Of a stretch of 64,000 nucleotides of DNA, positions 42,850 through 50,820 are shown in pieces. Source of the DNA: JADJNW01 sp964517145 (lineage in GTDB: Bacteria > Bacteroidota > Bacteroidia > Chitinophagales > Saprospiraceae); the NCBI GenBank assembly GCA_964517145.1, contig CAZFBN010000007.1, forward strand, positions 6,291 through 70,290, in the 5' to 3' direction. How positions within the stretch are numbered: the stretch's first letter is position 1; the number at the start of each line of letters is the position of its first letter. The notes under the pieces are model-generated. The model was not told the origin of the DNA. It was given only the letters and a program-made list of their open reading frames with translations, and did no database searches. Both the position numbers and the translations under genes were made by a program.

Positions 42850-44112
42850 ATGAAAAATTTGGTGATACTAGGAGCGGGCTCCGCCGGAACAATGATGGCA
42901 AATCATTTGGTAAAAAAGCTCAATCTCGATGAATGGAAAATTACCATAGTAGATCAAGCCAAACAACACTACTACCAGCCAGGGTTTCTTTTTATCCCTT
43001 TCAATATTTATGATGAAAAAGATGTATATAAACCAATTCAAAAATTCATACCCAAAGAAGTTGGTTTTATACAAAGCCCCATAGATCGAGTGGAGGGCGC
43101 ATCCAACCAGGTTTTTCTTGAAGATGGTCAGGTCTTAAATTATGATATTCTCATTATTGCAACCGGCTCGCACCCTGCACCTGAAGAAGTGCCCGGTATG
43201 AAGGGCGAGGGCTGGTACAAAGATGTATTTGATTTTTACACTTTTGAAGGAGCAGTAGCGCTGCGCAAAAAATTGGAAAATTGGGAAGGTGGCAAATTGG
43301 TCGTCCACATCACCGAAATGCCTATTAAATGCCCGGTAGCGCCACTCGAATTTGCTTTTCTAGCCGATGACTATTTTAAGAAAAAAGGCATGCGCGATAA
43401 AGTACAGATTTTTTACGTAACGCCATTGTCGGGCGCATTCACCAAGCCAGTCGCTGCTAAAAAATTAGGCTATTTGCTCGAGCATAAAAACATAGAAATT
43501 ATTGGCGATTTTTATATCGAAAGTGTTGATAATGAAGCAAAAAAGATAGTGGATTATGGTGGTGCAGAAGTAGAATATGATTTATTAGTCACCGTTCCAC
43601 TCAATAAAGGCAGTGAAGCAATGGGACGCTCGGGTTTGGGTGACGAATTAAATTTTGTACCAACCAACATGCACACCCTTCAAGCCGAAGCATTTGAAAA
43701 TATTTTTGTGATTGGTGATGCAACCAATGTACCTACTTCCAAAGCGGGCTCGGTAGCGCATTTTGAAGCTGAAATTTTAACCGAAAATATATTGCTTTAT
43801 ATCAAAGGCGAGCCGCTGAAAGCTGATTTTGATGGGCACGCCAACTGTTTTGTAGAAACGGGGCACGGAAAAGCATTGTTAATTGACTTTAATTACGAGC
43901 AAGAACCCGTAGAAGGTACTTTCCCGATTCCTGGAATGGGACCTATGAAACTAATGAAGGAATCTCGACTCAATCACTGGGGCAAAATGGCATTTTACTG
44001 GATTTATTGGAATATGCTGCTGAAAGGTATTCCGATCCCATTCGTCAAACCACAGATGTCGAAAGCAGGTAAGAAAATTACAGAAAAGCCTGAATTGCAA
44101 GAAGTTGATTAA
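42850..44112 (+). CDS. sulfide:quinone oxidoreductase-like flavoprotein
   Basis: A 420-residue FAD protein of the SQR/NDH-2 group: N-terminal LVILGAGSAGTMMANHL (FAD), YYQPGFLFIP, ILIIATGSHPAPEEVPG, a second Rossmann part, FVIGDATNVPTSKAGSVAH, and an amphipathic C-terminal end (WIYWNMLLKGIPIPF) for membrane contact. It has only two cysteines: Cys161 in EMPIKCPVAP, equivalent to one catalytic SQR cysteine, and Cys333 in HANCFVETG. The partner cysteine near position 356 of true SQRs is missing. It leads an operon with TusE/DsrC- and DsrE2-like genes, so oxidation or transfer of sulfane sulfur is likely, but not proven to be sulfide:quinone chemistry. Confidence 0.82.
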   Translation: MKNLVILGAGSAGTMMANHLVKKLNLDEWKITIVDQAKQHYYQPGFLFIPFNIYDEKDVYKPIQKFIPKEVGFIQSPIDRVEGASNQVFLEDGQVLNYDILIIATGSHPAPEEVPGMKGEGWYKDVFDFYTFEGAVALRKKLENWEGGKLVVHITEMPIKCPVAPLEFAFLADDYFKKKGMRDKVQIFYVTPLSGAFTKPVAAKKLGYLLEHKNIEIIGDFYIESVDNEAKKIVDYGGAEVEYDLLVTVPLNKGSEAMGRSGLGDELNFVPTNMHTLQAEAFENIFVIGDATNVPTSKAGSVAHFEAEILTENILLYIKGEPLKADFDGHANCFVETGHGKALLIDFNYEQEPVEGTFPIPGMGPMKLMKESRLNHWGKMAFYWIYWNMLLKGIPIPFVKPQMSKAGKKITEKPELQEVD

Positions 44113-44169
44113 ATTATTATAGAATCATTCAAATTATTATAGAATTTATTCACCATAAAAAATAGTATT

Positions 44170-44481
44170 ATGGAAAAGCTTATAAATGGAAAAACCATTC
44201 ACACCACCGATGAAGGATATTTAACCGATTTTTCGGAATGGTCTTCCGATATTGCTGAAACGATTGCGCTGGAGGAAGGCGTGGGCGCGTTGACTGCCAA
44301 ACATTGGGATGTGATTAAATATTTGCAAGATCAGCATCAGAAAAAAGTAGCGTTGACAATTCGTAAAATCGGATCAAGCGGCGTAACAGATATTAAAGAA
44401 TTTTATGCACTGTTTCCAGGTGGACCACTGAAAAAAGCAACCAAAATAGCGGGTATTCCAAAACCTGCCAGCTGTATTTAA
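44170..44481 (+). CDS. TusE/DsrC-family sulfur carrier
   Basis: A 103-residue protein with the family's start (GKTIHTTDEGYLTDFSEWS), middle (LTAKHWDVIKYLQDQH) and C-terminal arm ending in PKPASCI. The penultimate Cys102 (CysA), which carries persulfide sulfur, is present. The second cysteine of dissimilatory DsrC (CysB, 11 residues upstream) is Thr91 here. The protein is thus of the TusE/RspA-like class, able to relay sulfur but not to form the DsrC trisulfide. It lies between the SQR-like and DsrE2-like genes, which points to sulfur trafficking. Confidence 0.88.
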   Translation: MEKLINGKTIHTTDEGYLTDFSEWSSDIAETIALEEGVGALTAKHWDVIKYLQDQHQKKVALTIRKIGSSGVTDIKEFYALFPGGPLKKATKIAGIPKPASCI

Positions 44482-44525
44482 TTGCATCATATTAATTCAT
44501 TATTCTTCATAAAAAACGAAGTATC

Positions 44526-45053
44526 ATGACAGATTCAATGATAAATGAAGCCCCTTCAGCTAGTGGGATTCAAAATCCGGATACCTATCCGATCAAAAAA
44601 ATGTGTTTTATTCTTTCTAAAGCGACCATTGACAGCGTTTACGCCTGCTTTGTAATGGCGAATGGCGCGCGCATGGAAGGCATTGATGCAGAAATTTTCT
44701 TTACATTCTTTGGTTTGGAAGCCGTGAATAAAAAACGGATGGCGCACTTACACGTTGCCACCGTAGGCAATCCAGCCCTCCACATCCCAACGCTTCTTGG
44801 CGGTTTGCCTGGCATGGAGACAATCGTGTCCAACATGATGAAAAAACAAATGGAAGCGCTTGATTTGCCCGAAGTACCTGAATTCCTAGACATTCTCAGT
44901 GCTTCCGGCGCTCGGCTCTGGGCTTGCAAATTGGCAATGGATATGTTCAAACTAGAAAAAGAAGATATTTATGAAGGCGTAGAAGATATATTGACCATTG
45001 GTGAATTTTACGAACGTGCCAAAGGCATTGGAACTCAAATCGTTTTCATTTAG
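44526..45053 (+). CDS. DsrE2-like (DsrE/DsrF/DrsH family) protein
   Basis: A 175-residue protein of the DsrE superfamily: KKMCFILSKATIDSVYACFVMANGA (split) with Cys27 and Cys41, a central FFTFFGLEAVNK, and SGARLWACKLAMDMFKLE with Cys134, the usual conserved cysteine position of the DsrE2 group. DsrE2 proteins often accompany sulfur transferases and persulfide carriers in sulfur-oxidising or sulfide-handling operons. It is the last gene of the unit, followed by an intrinsic terminator. It probably passes sulfane sulfur to or from the TusE/DsrC-like protein. Confidence 0.87.
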   Translation: MTDSMINEAPSASGIQNPDTYPIKKMCFILSKATIDSVYACFVMANGARMEGIDAEIFFTFFGLEAVNKKRMAHLHVATVGNPALHIPTLLGGLPGMETIVSNMMKKQMEALDLPEVPEFLDILSASGARLWACKLAMDMFKLEKEDIYEGVEDILTIGEFYERAKGIGTQIVFI

Positions 45054-45077
45054 TGCATTTTATATAAAAAGTAAGGG

Positions 45078-45110
45078 AGCCATCTTGTTGTTATCAGGAT
45101 GGCTTTTTTT
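45078..45110 (+). terminator. intrinsic terminator of the sulfur operon
   Basis: AGCCATC (45078-45084) pairs with GATGGCT (45098-45104), followed by seven T. It sits 25 bases after the DsrE2-like stop codon and is the clearest terminator in the window. Confidence 0.85.
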
Positions 45111-45258
45111 ATTGTAATTAAATAAATAATTAAAAACACTAAATTCTTTAACATCGTTGTGTTTCAAAACTTAAATCCACGTATAAAATTGAACCTATCA
45201 CAAAAAATAGCTTTCCTATATTGTAAGATGCAATTCCATCCACATAGACTGAAAAAGC

Positions 45259-46419
45259 ATGACCACACAGCTCACCACTTTATTTAAAGAATTTTTTGCA
45301 AGTGAAAAAACCGGCGGTTTGCTGCTGTTGATCTGTACGTTTGCTTCTATAATAGTGGCTAATTCCAATTGGGCAGCAACCTATCAGCACTTTTGGCATC
45401 AATCAATCGGCGCACATAGCGTCGAACATTGGGTCAATGAGGGTTTAATGGCTATTTTCTTTTTATTAATTGGGTTAGAATTAGAGCGCGAACTATACAT
45501 CGGCGAGCTGTCGAGCGCCCGAAGCGCCCTCTTACCGGCAATCTGTGCCGTAGGTGGCATGGCGGTTCCGGCATTGCTGCACTTCATTTTCAACCATGGC
45601 ACCCCTACGCAGTCGGGCATGGGCATTCCCATGGCGACCGATATTGCTTTTGCATTGGGCATTCTTTCGTTGCTGGGCAATCGGATTCCCACTTCCCTCA
45701 AAATTTTTCTCACAGCCCTAGCCGTTATTGACGATCTGGGCGCTATTCTCATCATTGCCATTTTTTATTCCAGCAGCATATCATGGTTTCATTTAGGTAT
45801 TGTGGCAGGTATCATGCTGTTTTTATTCGTTTTAAATAGATTGAAAATATATAATTTAATGCCTTATTTAGTAGGCGGTGTTTTTATGTGGTATTTTATG
45901 TTACAATCCGGGGTACACGCCACCGTTACTGGTATCTTGCTGGCATTTGTTATTCCGTTTGGCAGTGGCGACGCGCGCTCGCCTTCTTACATTTTACAGC
46001 ATTTATTACATTATCCGGTTGCTTTTATTATATTGCCTATTTTTGCATTAGCCAATACTGCCATTCCCATTGCAGGCAATTGGTACACAATGTTTTACAC
46101 ATCCAATAGTTTAGGCATAATAAGTGGATTGGTAATTGGAAAACCCCTGGGCATTATTATATTTTGCGTGCTGGCAGTACGCACGGGCATTGCGCAATTG
46201 TCAACAGATTTGACGTGGCGTCATATTTTTGGAGCAGGATTGCTGGCTGGCATTGGTTTTACCATGTCCATTTTTATTACATTATTAGCATTTGAGGATG
46301 TAAATATAATAAATGAATCAAAAATTGCTATCTTGTTGGCTTCTTTATTAGCGGGTTTACTAGGATTACTCTGGTTAAGATTTATAGCGCCAGCATTAGA
46401 TTTGAAAAAAATTCAATAA
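45259..46419 (+). CDS. nhaA: Na+/H+ antiporter
   Basis: A 386-residue inner-membrane antiporter with about 12 helices that exchanges Na+ for protons in pH and salt homeostasis. Key acidic residues are in place: D128 in MATDIAFALG and the adjacent pair D158-D159 in AVIDDLGAI, equivalent to the ion-binding aspartates of E. coli NhaA. Other signatures are NEGLMAIFFLLIGLELERE and GAGLLAGIGFTMSIFI. Length is standard. It stands alone after the sulfur operon terminator. Confidence 0.95.
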   Translation: MTTQLTTLFKEFFASEKTGGLLLLICTFASIIVANSNWAATYQHFWHQSIGAHSVEHWVNEGLMAIFFLLIGLELERELYIGELSSARSALLPAICAVGGMAVPALLHFIFNHGTPTQSGMGIPMATDIAFALGILSLLGNRIPTSLKIFLTALAVIDDLGAILIIAIFYSSSISWFHLGIVAGIMLFLFVLNRLKIYNLMPYLVGGVFMWYFMLQSGVHATVTGILLAFVIPFGSGDARSPSYILQHLLHYPVAFIILPIFALANTAIPIAGNWYTMFYTSNSLGIISGLVIGKPLGIIIFCVLAVRTGIAQLSTDLTWRHIFGAGLLAGIGFTMSIFITLLAFEDVNIINESKIAILLASLLAGLLGLLWLRFIAPALDLKKIQ

Positions 46420-46494
46420 TTGTTATAAAATTTCAAATAATTTTCAATTGCAAATTAGCAGTACAACACATTAGCACATGCTTGCATCTTTTCC

Positions 46495-46502
46495 TACCTT
46501 TG
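46495..46502 (+). promoter_or_regulatory. TAnnTTTG element for hldD
   Basis: TACCTTTG fits the -7 consensus and lies 18 bases before the ATG at 46520. No TTG at the usual -33 position is evident. Confidence 0.45.
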
Positions 46503-46519
46503 CCGAAAATTTTTGAAAA

Positions 46520-47485
46520 ATGATCGTAGTCACGGGAGCCGCCGGATTCATCGGCAGTTGTATGGTGCGCCAGTTGAATGACGCCGGGCATTGGAATATC
46601 ATCGTGGTGGACGAATTCAGTCGGGACGAGAAAAACCGCAATTTGCAAGGAAAAAAGTACATTGCCAAAGTGTGGCGCGAGGATTTTCCCGCATGGCTGG
46701 AGCGCATGCACGCGAGTGTGCAAGTCGTGTTTCACCTGGGCGCGCGCACCGACACAACTGAAAAAAACGTAGCGATTTTTGATGAATTGAATCTGAATTA
46801 TTCTAAGACGATTTGGAACATTTGCACTAAATATCAAATTCCGTTATTATATGCTTCAAGTGCCGCCACGTATGGGCTGGGCGAGTTAGGATATAATGAT
46901 GCACATCAGATAGTAAATGATTTGAAGCCACTGAATCCATACGGCGATTCTAAAAATGAATTTGATAAATGGGTATTGCAGCAAACCACTACCCCACCCT
47001 GGTGGACGGGCTTTAAGTTTTTTAATGTGTATGGTCCGAATGAATATCATAAAGGGCGCATGGCTTCGGTCATCTTTCACACCGCAAGGCAAATAAAAGC
47101 TACCGGCAGCATGAAGTTATTTAAATCACATCGTCCGGATTATAAAGATGGTGAGCAACAACGGGATTTTATTTACGTCAAAGATGTCGTGCAGGTATTG
47201 TATTGGTGTTGGCAAAACCGTCCGCCCAGTGCGATTTACAATCTTGGCACCGGCAAGGCTCGTACGTTTCTCGATTTGGCTATAAATACCTTTCAATCCA
47301 TGGGTTTGTCGCCAAATATCCATTTTATTGACACCCCGGAGGATATTCGTGATACGTATCAATATTTCACCGAAGCAAATATGAATAAGCTGCGCGAATC
47401 AGGATATGACGCTGCTTTTTATACATTAGAAGCTGGTATTGAGGACTATGTGAAAAATTATTTACAAGAAGAATTGATTTGGTAA
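46520..47485 (+). CDS. hldD: ADP-L-glycero-D-manno-heptose 6-epimerase
   Basis: A 321-residue extended SDR enzyme that converts ADP-D-glycero- to ADP-L-glycero-manno-heptose for LPS core. Visible: nucleotide-binding TGAAGFIGS (residues 5-13), HLGARTDTTE, the active-site pair in NPYGDSKNEFD (Tyr-x-x-x-Lys), FFNVYGPNEYHKGRMASV and NLGTGKARTF. These match HldD/RfaD closely, including the HKGRM substrate segment. It has its own promoter, and the lipid A genes lie about 10 kb downstream, in keeping with an LPS-type envelope. Confidence 0.93.
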   Translation: MIVVTGAAGFIGSCMVRQLNDAGHWNIIVVDEFSRDEKNRNLQGKKYIAKVWREDFPAWLERMHASVQVVFHLGARTDTTEKNVAIFDELNLNYSKTIWNICTKYQIPLLYASSAATYGLGELGYNDAHQIVNDLKPLNPYGDSKNEFDKWVLQQTTTPPWWTGFKFFNVYGPNEYHKGRMASVIFHTARQIKATGSMKLFKSHRPDYKDGEQQRDFIYVKDVVQVLYWCWQNRPPSAIYNLGTGKARTFLDLAINTFQSMGLSPNIHFIDTPEDIRDTYQYFTEANMNKLRESGYDAAFYTLEAGIEDYVKNYLQEELIW

Positions 47486-47528
47486 GAATATTTATCTTTA
47501 CATCTTTTATTATAAAATTATAAAAACC

Positions 47529-48035
47529 ATGAAATATCAAGTAAAAACACAACTTATTACTTCCGCATTTATTTTAATTGTAATAATGCTCACAATGGGA
47601 TGTGGTGAAGAAGCTGGCAGCAATCCAATTCAAAAACCTACCAAAGCAGTTCCCATCGAAGGCACTGCGGAGGAGCAAGCGCGCTTCCGGGACACCTTCC
47701 ATACGCAATACACGCGCGACAGCATATGGGTCACTGCTTTTGAAAATGCTTTCTCAAGTGCCTTCGGCGCAGATTCTCTTCAAAAATTTTTAACACGTAA
47801 AACCTTGCCACACATTGCTTTCAGTGAAGACCATGAGATCAATGGTACGGAGCGCGGTCTGTTTGCAATCAACAACGGCGTTACACTCACCGTCAATGGC
47901 GTGGTGTATGGTAGTATTACTGTTATGAAAGGCGGTTTTTTGCGCAATAACGGTGTCATTTATGGCAATATTGAAAATCTGGGAGGCAGAGTTGAAGACA
48001 ATGGTATCCTTCAGGGGGCGCTGCTGACGCGTTGA
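47529..48035 (+). CDS. lipoprotein with bactofilin-like repeat tail
   Basis: A 168-residue exported protein with lipobox LTMGC (Cys about 25). After a helical middle (EEQARFRDTFHTQYTRDS) the last ~65 residues form short beta repeats: NNGVTLTVNGVVYGSITVMKGGFL, RNNGVIYGNIENLGGRVE, DNGILQGALLTR (each split at turns). The G-x-V/I-x-G and 'NNG' pattern is that of a small right-handed beta-helix, as in bactofilins. The protein at 61904-62365 has the same type of tail on a membrane helix. Function unknown. Confidence 0.7.
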   Translation: MKYQVKTQLITSAFILIVIMLTMGCGEEAGSNPIQKPTKAVPIEGTAEEQARFRDTFHTQYTRDSIWVTAFENAFSSAFGADSLQKFLTRKTLPHIAFSEDHEINGTERGLFAINNGVTLTVNGVVYGSITVMKGGFLRNNGVIYGNIENLGGRVEDNGILQGALLTR

Positions 48036-48119
48036 TCCATCTTGCGAAACATCCTTTTCATCGGAAAATTTTGGTAATTAGAATAGATTTCCTCAATTTG
48101 GTCAACAAATTGTTGCTAC

Positions 48120-49208
48120 ATGGAAATTTTAGAAGGCAATACCGTTCGTCATTGTCGCAATTGCACGGAGCCGCTCTCTTCGGATGCACTGTATTGCCCT
48201 AAGTGTAGCCAAAAATACACCGATGGAAGGATGCCCGTTTGGCAATTGTTTAAGGAATTGATAGAGTCGTTTTTTAATTTTGATTCCAAAATTTTCCGAA
48301 CACTCGGTGCTTTGTTCGTGCCTGGCAAACTCACCATCGAATATTTCAAAGGCAGGCATCTTTCTTATGTGCCGCCGGTGCGTATTTTTTTGATCATGGC
48401 AATTTTTCACTTTGCAGTAATTGGTTTTTTTGGTTTTGATGGCATCAAATTTAATTTTATAGAAGAACAAAATGATCTGCGCCAGGCAGTTTACCGCGCC
48501 ACTTTTTTAGAAGAGTTAGATACAATTCAACAAAAAATTGCAAAAGATTTTAAACGCAATCGCACTGTTCAGCTGGCGTTGGATTCATTGCGCCATCAAT
48601 TCAAAGATGTAAAAAAGGATAGCATTGAGATTGGCTATCTTGATTTTCATCGTGATTTTTCTATTAAAGGCAAAGAATTGAACATTGCGCAGCATGATAT
48701 TTACGAACCTTATGATGAAATTTTCAAAAATTATAAAATAAATGGCTTTTGGGAAAAGCTCCAAGTTCGCCAATCTTTGCGCCTTATTACAGAAAATTCA
48801 AGTTTTTCCGGCTACTTGCTTGGTAAGCTCATTTGGATGGTTGTGCTGATGATGCCTGCTTTATCACTCGTACTCAAGCTTTTATACATTCGACGCCGCA
48901 AATATTTTGTAGAACATCTGGTTTTTTCATTTCATTATCATGCTTTTGCATTTCTGGTGGTTGGCATTGGTATTTTGCTAAGCCAACTTGAATGGTTTAA
49001 GCGTTCCGATCCTGATAAAGATGCATCATTACCCTTTGTACTCGCGTTTTTAGCAGTGATCGTCTATCTTTTCATTGCGATGCGCCGGGTTTATCAGCAA
49101 CACTGGTTTAAAACTTTTATTAAATACAACCTGCTCAATTTTTCTTACATCATCATCTTTACCTTGTCTTTTGCTATTACGTTGATTGTGAGCGTGTTAC
49201 TATTTTAA
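48120..49208 (+). CDS. DUF3667 membrane protein with zinc ribbon
   Basis: A 362-residue protein: N-terminal CxxC...CxxC zinc ribbon (CRNCTEPLSSDALYCPKC), the DUF3667 core (FFNFDSKIFRTLGALFVPG and YVPPVRIFLIMAIFHF), a charged soluble loop (about 115-225), and four further helices (about 238-258, 276-296, 305-325, 340-360). DUF3667 proteins are common in Bacteroidota and have no known role. No operon partner is evident. Confidence 0.87.
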   Translation: MEILEGNTVRHCRNCTEPLSSDALYCPKCSQKYTDGRMPVWQLFKELIESFFNFDSKIFRTLGALFVPGKLTIEYFKGRHLSYVPPVRIFLIMAIFHFAVIGFFGFDGIKFNFIEEQNDLRQAVYRATFLEELDTIQQKIAKDFKRNRTVQLALDSLRHQFKDVKKDSIEIGYLDFHRDFSIKGKELNIAQHDIYEPYDEIFKNYKINGFWEKLQVRQSLRLITENSSFSGYLLGKLIWMVVLMMPALSLVLKLLYIRRRKYFVEHLVFSFHYHAFAFLVVGIGILLSQLEWFKRSDPDKDASLPFVLAFLAVIVYLFIAMRRVYQQHWFKTFIKYNLLNFSYIIIFTLSFAITLIVSVLLF

Positions 49209-49311
49209 TAAAGTTATTGCTACGAAGCTTCCACTTGGTAGAATGTGCCAGGGTGTGTATTTTTACCCCACGCTTATTTTCTAAGCATTAAACATTAAAA
49301 TTTTTGAACCT

Positions 49312-50757
49312 TTGAACCACCACTACGAAACCATCATTGGCTTGGAAGTCCATGTGCAGTTGGCTACGCAAAGCAAAGCTTTTTGTGGCGATGATACACG
49401 CTTCGGCGGCGCTCCTAACACGCAGGTCAGCACCATTTCGCTGGGGCATCCGGGCACTCTACCTCGCCTGAACAAACGGCAGATCGAGTTTGCGGTGCGC
49501 CTGGGCTTGGCATTAGGTTGCAATATTAATTTGCGTAATACGTTTGACCGCAAGAATTATTTTTATGCAGACCTGCCCAAAGGCTATCAAATCACGCAAG
49601 ATCGCCTGCCTATTTGCGTCGGTGGCTCGCTGAAAATTCATACCAAAGACAGCGAAAAAATCGTTCGCATTCACCACATTCACATGGAAGAAGACGCCGG
49701 CAAATCCATGCACGACAGCGACCCCAGCGATTCGCTCATTGACCTTAACCGTGCCGGTGTGCCGCTGCTGGAAATTGTGACGGAGCCTGACCTGCGCTCG
49801 GCGGACGAGGTGGATGCTTTTATGACCGGCATGCGCCAGTTGGTGCGCTACCTCGAAGTGTCGGACGGCAACATGGAAGAAGGCTCGATGCGCTGCGATT
49901 GTAATGTGTCCATCCGAAAAATGGGCGATACAAAATTGAATGAACGCTGCGAAATTAAAAACCTGAATTCTATGCGTTTTGCGCGCAAAGCCATTGAGTA
50001 TGAGGTCAATCGCCAAACTCAAATCATGGAATCGGGTGGCAAAGTACAACAAGAGACTTTAAATTTTGATCCAGAAACGGGTGTCACTTCGCCCCTGCGC
50101 AGCAAAGAGGATGCGCATGATTATCGCTACTTTCCGGAGCCCGATTTGCCGCCGGTGGTACTGACGCCTGCATTTTTAGAAAAAATTCAACAGGAAATGC
50201 CTCCGCTGCCCTGGACATTACAAATGCGTTTCAAAACGGAGTATAATTTATCTGATTATGATGTGTATTTATTAACGGAGGAAAAGGAAACCGCATTATT
50301 TTACTTAAATTTATGCAATTTTACAAAAAACTATAAAGGCGCTGCAAATTTAATTATTAATAAAATTTTGCCTTGGTGTAAGGAAGAAAAAACCGATATT
50401 ACACAATTTCCGCTCTCTTTTGATATTTTAGCCAATTTTATACACTTGATTGATAGTGGTAATGTAAGCAATTCTAATGCGTATCAACGAATTTTCCCGG
50501 CATTAATCGAGCAGCCTTCCGCTTCGCCCGAAGCTATTGCAAAAAAATTAAATTTGATACAATCGGCTGATACTGATTTTCTCGCGCAAATCGTCGCATC
50601 CATCATTGAGAAATACCCGGAGAAAGTGGCGGAATACCGCAAGGGAAAAAAAGGATTGCTGGGCTTTTTTGTCGGTGAAGTAATGAAACAAAGTAAAGGA
50701 AAAGCCGAGCCAAAAGCGACAAATGCGTTGTTGATGGAAAAATTAGAGCAATCTTAA
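49312..50757 (+). CDS. gatB: Asp-tRNA(Asn)/Glu-tRNA(Gln) amidotransferase subunit B
   Basis: A 481-residue GatB, the kinase/amidotransferase subunit that turns Glu-tRNA(Gln) into Gln-tRNA(Gln) and/or Asp-tRNA(Asn) into Asn-tRNA(Asn) with GatA and GatC. Signatures are YETIIGLEVHVQLATQSK, NTQVSTISLGHPGTLP, the Zn/Mg-site region IHHIHMEEDAGK, NRAGVPLLEIVTEPDLRS, and the C-terminal YqeY-like tail (YRKGKKGLLGFFVGEVMK). The start is TTG at 49312; no in-frame ATG lies upstream near homology. gatA and gatC are not in the window. Confidence 0.95.
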   Translation: MNHHYETIIGLEVHVQLATQSKAFCGDDTRFGGAPNTQVSTISLGHPGTLPRLNKRQIEFAVRLGLALGCNINLRNTFDRKNYFYADLPKGYQITQDRLPICVGGSLKIHTKDSEKIVRIHHIHMEEDAGKSMHDSDPSDSLIDLNRAGVPLLEIVTEPDLRSADEVDAFMTGMRQLVRYLEVSDGNMEEGSMRCDCNVSIRKMGDTKLNERCEIKNLNSMRFARKAIEYEVNRQTQIMESGGKVQQETLNFDPETGVTSPLRSKEDAHDYRYFPEPDLPPVVLTPAFLEKIQQEMPPLPWTLQMRFKTEYNLSDYDVYLLTEEKETALFYLNLCNFTKNYKGAANLIINKILPWCKEEKTDITQFPLSFDILANFIHLIDSGNVSNSNAYQRIFPALIEQPSASPEAIAKKLNLIQSADTDFLAQIVASIIEKYPEKVAEYRKGKKGLLGFFVGEVMKQSKGKAEPKATNALLMEKLEQS

Positions 50758-50820
50758 TCAGCTTGCGGATAAAACAAATAGCAATTGCAACAAACATAAA
50801 AATCTAAAAATCAAAATATT

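Noticed and set aside
42850..44112. Confident naming of the flavoprotein as sqr
   Set aside because: One of the cysteines required for canonical sulfide:quinone chemistry is missing, so only an SQR-like call is made.
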